Source: Sphingobacteriia bacterium (GTDB lineage: Bacteria; Bacteroidota; Bacteroidia; Chitinophagales; Chitinophagaceae). From it: a stretch of DNA of 47,163 nt. This document shows, in pieces, positions 43,124 through 47,163 of this stretch; positions within the stretch are counted from its first letter, which is position 1, and the number at the start of each line of letters is the position of its first letter. Made by a program: the position numbers and the translations under genes. The stretch lies in NCBI GenBank assembly GCA_947452295.1, contig CANGCK010000024.1:1-47163 (forward strand), read 5' to 3'. The notes beneath the pieces were generated by a model, which ran no database searches, was not told where the DNA came from, and saw only the letters and a list, made by a program, of their open reading frames with translations.

Positions 43124-46100
43124 TTATTTGTTTTCAATTAGAGAATTGACCAATTTTTCCAGTTTTTCAATACGATCAGACAATTGCTGATTTTCTTTAC
43201 TCAATTGACTAATCTTCCGATCTTTCTCCGATATTTTTTTGTTTAATTCTTGTATTGCTTTAAGGGCAACACCAGAAGCATCAATGGTACTTATGTGTTT
43301 TTTGTCATCTTTGACACCCAGCTCAAATAATTCTTTAAATTCTTCTGCAATAGGTCCAATATGCGATTCATCGGTGCCTTTGTAATTCCATTTTTGGATA
43401 TTTAATTGATTTACCTTTTCCAATAATTCATCACCATTTATATCTGCAAATTGGTCTTTGAAATCTCTACTAGAAGCATTGGTCCAAGTACCTCCATTGG
43501 TTAAAAAAGCACCATTACCATTAGAAGTTGAATTACCCACTTGCAATGCATTGCCGGTATTAGTAGTAGGAATACCAAATGCCCATTTAGTAACATCAGA
43601 ATTACCCAAAACAAGAGTATTAGAAGTTTCTACTTTAGCATTATATCCAAGTACAGTTGTGTTAGACAAATTATTTGACAATAGATCAGCTTTAGAGCCA
43701 ATGGCTGTATTATAATTTCCTGTAACATTTGTAGTTAATACATCTTCACCAATTCCAGTATTACTTTTGCCAGTTGTTATGTTGTTCATTGCTGCAGCAC
43801 CAACGCCTGTATTACCATCGGCGGTAGCCTTATTAAGGGTAACCCGACCAATTGCGGTGTTTCCGCTACCAGTAAGGTTTCCATAAAGGGCAGCTTGACC
43901 AATAGCAGTGTTAAAAGTTCCTGTAGTATTGTTGTTCATGGCTCTTCTACCAACACCCGTATTTTCCTGGCCAGTAGTATTTGAACCAAGGGCATTTGTA
44001 CCGATACCGGTATTATTTGTTCCTTCGGTATTATTGCCTAAAGAATTTTGCCCCACAGCTGTATTTTCATTTCCAATAGTTGTTTTAGAAAGAGCGGCAT
44101 CTCCTACAGCGGTATTGTTAACACCAGTAGTTAATAAAGCAAGTGCATTCGCTCCTACTGCAACAGTATTACTATTAGTAGTAATGGTTTGTAATGCATT
44201 GTTACCAATCGCCACATTGTTTTGACCGGTAGTATTTGCTTTTAAAGCTGCTGCGCCAAGGGCGGCATTACCCGATCCTAATGTATTGTCTCTTAAAACA
44301 TCTATTCCCAATCCTGCATTCGCACTACCAGTTGTATTTTTATTCAATCCGAAATGCCCAACCACGGTGTTAGCGTTTCCAGTAGTATTGTCACTCATTA
44401 CATAGGCTCCCATTGCTGTGTTACCACCGCCGGTAGTATTGTTTAATAACCCGTTAACACCTACAGCAGTATTACTTACACCAGTAGTTTTATTCATTGA
44501 CATATTACCAACTGCAGTATTCCCGCCAGCAGTAGTAACCATAGATAAAGCATTCATACCAATGGCTAAGTTACCAGCACCTGTTGTATTTAAATTAAGT
44601 GCATTAGTACCGATTGCGAGGTTACCTGTTGCCACATTATTTAGTAAGGCATTGGAGCCAATAGCAATGGTACTGTTACTAGTACTATCGTTTTGCAGTG
44701 CGCGAGACCCTATCGCTATTTTATTAGAAAAAGTTTTATTGCTCTTTAAAGCTTCATTTCCTAATGCTAAGTTATTAGAACCAGTAGTATTACTACTGAG
44801 TGCAAAAGTACCTAGTGCCGTATTAGCGGAACCTGTGGTATTATTTTGTAATGAGTGAGCGCCAACAGAAGTATTTCCCCAAACGGTATTAGCTTTTAAA
44901 GCATAAGCACCAATTGCAGTGTTATCCCCCTGCTCTTTTAAATCATGTAAGGCGTCGATACCAACAGCTACGTTATTAATTGAAGAAATTAAACTTCCCA
45001 AAGAACTAGTACCAACGGCAGTATTTAAACTACCAGAAGTATTAGATCTGAGGGCCCTTGCTCCAATAGCTGTATTGCCACTACCATTGTTCCAACTGAT
45101 CCCGCCAGGTGCATTATATACACCTACCCCATTATTAGAATAAAGTGCTTCAACACCAAATGCAGAGTTATCGCCAGCGGAAATGTTGCTGTGTAAGGCA
45201 TCTAGACCAACAGCGGTATTTGCATCGCCAGTGGTATTTAATTGAAGTGCTCCACTACCAATTGCGATATTCACATTACCAGTAGTATTGTTCATGAGCG
45301 TAGTACTACCAATGGCAGTATTTGCCCAACCACTTACGTTCTTAAACAATGCTTGATGTCCAACACCAGTATTATAACCACTAGAATCATTGTTACTTAA
45401 TACTTCAGAGCCAACCGCCACATTCCATCCACCTACTGAATTTTTGATTAATGTATTCATTCCAATAGCCACATTATTGGGGCCTTGATTTTTGTACAAC
45501 GCATTATGACCAATTGCAGTAGTACCATTACTTGAAGAATCTTGAAACATTGCATTGGTTCCAATGGCTACATTGCTGTTGTTTCTTTTATTCATGTTCA
45601 TTGCATTGGTTCCTACAGCCACATTACCAGCACCAGCAACTAGTTCTTTAGAAGTTCTAAAACCAACAGCCACATTATCATTTCCAGATTTAATATTATG
45701 CAATGCTTCAGAGCCATAACCACTATTGTTAACCGCTGTAACATTTACTCTGTCAATGCTTTCGCTAGAAAAAATATTATTGGTATTGATTTTTATCAAT
45801 CCTCCATTACCAGCTCCAGAAAAAGTACCATTTACTTGAAAATCTCCATTAATTACAACTTTTCTATTATCAAATTCTCCATAAATCAAGGGTGTAGGTG
45901 TACCAGTAACATCAACTACTAATCGATTGCTTACCTTGCGAAAATTGGAATGATTGCCAGCATTATTTCCAATAAAAATATTGTTAGAGCCACTATCTAA
46001 TAAATAACCAGTTTGAAAACCTATCGCAGTATTGTTAGACCCAATTGTGTTTGTCCACATAGTGTTTGTGCCAATAGAGGTATTACTGTTTCCTGTTTTA

Positions 46101-46783
46101 TTAGACAACCCTGCACCTCGTCCGAATCCAACGTTAAAATTACCCGTAGTATTTTGATTTAATGCAGCGTTACCAAAAGCAGAATTTGCCCAACCAGTAG
46201 TGTTTGTAGACAATGATATAGTACCATATGCATTGTTTCGGTTACCGGTAGTATTATCACGTAATGCACCAATACCTACTGCATGGTTTTGAAATCCGGT
46301 TGTGTTTTTGGAAAATAAGGTTTCTCCTACGCCAAAGTTACTAAGCGTGTCTTTAAAAATGTATGGATTGGGTGCATAGTTAGCAAAAGGAACAGAAAGC
46401 AAAGGTGAAACACCTGCATTCATAAAAGTTCCGTTCATTTTAATGTCGATTTCAGAACGCAGAAATATTTTTCCATTGATTGTGCCCCATGGAATTTTAG
46501 AAAAATCTCCTATTGTAGTTGAGCCAGCACCTATTGCAACAGTAAATTGGCCATATTTATCTGTTGTGGTAGTATGTACTTCCTGATAACCTATTCCTTT
46601 TACAAAAGTACTGTCTGGAGATATCGAAAACCTAATTTTGATTGGTTTTTGAGCAACAATAAATCCAGCACTATCTAATGCAATACCTTGAAAATTAAAT
46701 GTATTGGGCGTTTGGGAGTTTGCAAGCATTGTTGAAAAAACAATGATAAATGTTAGCCCTAAATTCTTGATAAAGAAGTTCAT
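43124..46783 (-). CDS. Large surface protein with YadA-head-like 17-residue repeats and a Peptidase_S74 self-cleaving C-terminus
   Basis: The 1219-residue protein has a signal peptide (about 1-23) and an N-terminal beta domain (about 25-148). About 50 repeats of N-x-A-[VI]-G-x2-A-L-x2-N-T-T-G-x2 lie at 149-281 and 353-1071, interrupted by a non-repeat segment at about 282-352. The repeats resemble the beta-roll of YadA heads. The C-terminus (about 1102-1219) is an intramolecular chaperone of the Peptidase_S74 type: ASSRDFKDQF (probable self-cleavage before the Ser), HIGPIAEEFKELF, and a long coiled coil (about 1172-1216). The product is probably a trimeric fibre, matured by removal of the chaperone. 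It is the first gene of a three-gene operon with the T9SS protein and the lipoprotein. Confidence 0.9.
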   Translation of the reverse strand: MNFFIKNLGLTFIIVFSTMLANSQTPNTFNFQGIALDSAGFIVAQKPIKIRFSISPDSTFVKGIGYQEVHTTTTDKYGQFTVAIGAGSTTIGDFSKIPWGTINGKIFLRSEIDIKMNGTFMNAGVSPLLSVPFANYAPNPYIFKDTLSNFGVGETLFSKNTTGFQNHAVGIGALRDNTTGNRNNAYGTISLSTNTTGWANSAFGNAALNQNTTGNFNVGFGRGAGLSNKTGNSNTSIGTNTMWTNTIGSNNTAIGFQTGYLLDSGSNNIFIGNNAGNHSNFRKVSNRLVVDVTGTPTPLIYGEFDNRKVVINGDFQVNGTFSGAGNGGLIKINTNNIFSSESIDRVNVTAVNNSGYGSEALHNIKSGNDNVAVGFRTSKELVAGAGNVAVGTNAMNMNKRNNSNVAIGTNAMFQDSSSNGTTAIGHNALYKNQGPNNVAIGMNTLIKNSVGGWNVAVGSEVLSNNDSSGYNTGVGHQALFKNVSGWANTAIGSTTLMNNTTGNVNIAIGSGALQLNTTGDANTAVGLDALHSNISAGDNSAFGVEALYSNNGVGVYNAPGGISWNNGSGNTAIGARALRSNTSGSLNTAVGTSSLGSLISSINNVAVGIDALHDLKEQGDNTAIGAYALKANTVWGNTSVGAHSLQNNTTGSANTALGTFALSSNTTGSNNLALGNEALKSNKTFSNKIAIGSRALQNDSTSNSTIAIGSNALLNNVATGNLAIGTNALNLNTTGAGNLAIGMNALSMVTTAGGNTAVGNMSMNKTTGVSNTAVGVNGLLNNTTGGGNTAMGAYVMSDNTTGNANTVVGHFGLNKNTTGSANAGLGIDVLRDNTLGSGNAALGAAALKANTTGQNNVAIGNNALQTITTNSNTVAVGANALALLTTGVNNTAVGDAALSKTTIGNENTAVGQNSLGNNTEGTNNTGIGTNALGSNTTGQENTGVGRRAMNNNTTGTFNTAIGQAALYGNLTGSGNTAIGRVTLNKATADGNTGVGAAAMNNITTGKSNTGIGEDVLTTNVTGNYNTAIGSKADLLSNNLSNTTVLGYNAKVETSNTLVLGNSDVTKWAFGIPTTNTGNALQVGNSTSNGNGAFLTNGGTWTNASSRDFKDQFADINGDELLEKVNQLNIQKWNYKGTDESHIGPIAEEFKELFELGVKDDKKHISTIDASGVALKAIQELNKKISEKDRKISQLSKENQQLSDRIEKLEKLVNSLIENK
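43571..46339 (-). repeat. About fifty 51-nt repeats encoding 17-residue beta-roll units
   Basis: The unit N-T-A-[VI]-G-x-x-A-L-x-x-N-T-T-G-x-x recurs with mostly exact 17-residue spacing; a few copies are 16, and one (residue about 545-575) has a longer insertion. Codon and amino acid variation between copies means they are old, not recently duplicated. Two blocks are separated by a 70-residue non-repeat segment. Confidence 0.9.
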
Positions 46784-46901
46784 GCAGTTGGTTATTTATT
46801 AAATAAAATATTAATAATCTAAAAAATACGGATTAAATTTAAGTTAATTTATTAATATAACAAAAAATAATTTAATTAATTGAAAATCAATTTATTAAAA
46901 A
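46784..46901. other. Intergenic gap before the S74 gene
   Basis: This 118-nt, very AT-rich gap lies between the partial acetyltransferase stop and the S74 start. No consensus promoter box or terminator is clear, although the operon must start here or further upstream. Confidence 0.4.
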
Positions 46902-47163
46902 TTATTTTTTTCTCCAATCCCAAGCAATAATCTGCCATTTATCGCCGCCATAATTCACCTGATCAATTACATTAAATCCGGTTTTTATATGTGCTTTTAG
47001 TGATCGTATATTTTTTTCATTTACATCAGTAATGCAAAATTGATATTTATCAAACAATGATTCTCTATAATAATTGTACATTTTTTGTACAAGACCTTGC
47101 CCTCTATACCTTTTTGCAACACATAACTGCCCAACAACTACATAATTAAAGTCCTTAAATAAC
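46902..47163 (-). CDS. GNAT family N-acetyltransferase (partial, 5' end outside window)
   Basis: The last 87 codons of a minus-strand gene run off the right edge. The visible part has the acetyl-CoA-binding segment QLCVAKRYRGQGLVQKMYNYY (RxxGxG-type) and a C-terminal NEKNIRSLKAHIKTGF motif B, followed by QVNYGGDKWQIIAWDW. These identify the GNAT fold. The start and substrate are not visible. Its stop at 46902-46904 is 118 nt upstream of the S74 gene. Confidence 0.85.
   Translation of the reverse strand, partial: LFKDFNYVVVGQLCVAKRYRGQGLVQKMYNYYRESLFDKYQFCITDVNEKNIRSLKAHIKTGFNVIDQVNYGGDKWQIIAWDWRKK

Noticed and set aside
43458..45143. Several long open frames on the plus strand opposite the repeat-rich S74 gene.
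   Set aside because: They are hydrophobic, repeat with the same period as the minus-strand gene and lack starts with any support; they are antisense shadows of the repeats.
43571..46339. 51-nt periodic repeats resembling a CRISPR-like array.
   Set aside because: The period is exactly 17 codons in one open frame, copies vary throughout, there are no constant repeats with unique spacers, and no cas genes are present.
43124..46783. Phage tail fibre from a prophage, because of the Peptidase_S74 domain.
   Set aside because: No other phage genes are near; a signal peptide and T9SS/lipoprotein neighbours point to a cell-surface protein.

Overview
The window is an AT-rich chromosomal segment from a member of the Bacteroidota, most likely the Chitinophagaceae (Sediminibacterium-like; this genus-level guess is inference). 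The evidence is as follows. Promoters have the Bacteroidota form TTTG-N19-TAnnTTTG. A T9SS type A sorting domain and a Peptidase_S74 'tail fiber' surface protein are present. The ribosomal cluster is rpmB-rpmG-DUF4295-ftsY. Families typical of the phylum occur (DUF2027-Smr, DUF6580, DUF3472). Most of the window is housekeeping DNA with short intergenic gaps; no integrase, transposase, CRISPR array or prophage module was seen.

Layout. 1-3.4 kb: a promoter firing off the left edge, a secreted S10 carboxypeptidase and a secreted DUF5077/DUF3472-FKBP fusion. 3.4-8.0 kb: a four-gene tripartite efflux operon (TetR, HlyD/EmrA, DHA2 MFS/EmrB, TolC) whose promoter lies inside an 18-bp-arm palindrome. 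8.1-11.0 kb: mgtE, prfB with its programmed +1 frameshift, and RNase P RNA. 11.0-14.9 kb: DUF2027-Smr, an amino acid permease and a polyprenyl synthase. 15.4-17.1 kb: ftsY, DUF4295, rpmG, rpmB. 17.3-22.4 kb: anmK, a UbiD-type decarboxylase, pdxJ, a toxin-antitoxin pair and purE. 22.5-26.5 kb: a DUF805 gene behind a structured leader, tRNA-Leu, tRNA-Gly, a glycosyltransferase, rocD and tRNA-Cys. 26.7-30.9 kb: a nucleoside phosphorylase, dapF, corA, a Nudix hydrolase and a dipeptide epimerase. 30.9-38.3 kb: a large CBM20-GH77 malQ with a lysine-rich tail, a GMC oxidoreductase, rnhA, DUF6580 and manA. 38.4-41.0 kb: small conserved proteins. 41.1-46.8 kb: a three-gene surface operon headed by a protein with about fifty 17-residue repeats and an S74 self-cleaving chaperone. 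46.9 kb to the end: a partial GNAT acetyltransferase.

Functional links. Cell-wall turnover is represented by anmK, dapF and the L-Ala-D/L-Glu epimerase, although they are not one operon. Magnesium import has two unrelated systems (mgtE, corA). Translation and secretion genes (prfB, rpmB, rpmG, ftsY, rnpB, three tRNAs) cluster in the first half. I did not find a convincing wholly new multi-gene system. The best leads are the TetR operator that coincides with its promoter, the repeat/S74/T9SS/lipoprotein operon, the DUF805 leader RNA, the homopolymer-bearing tail of MalQ, and a palindromic motif shared by the malQ and manA leaders.
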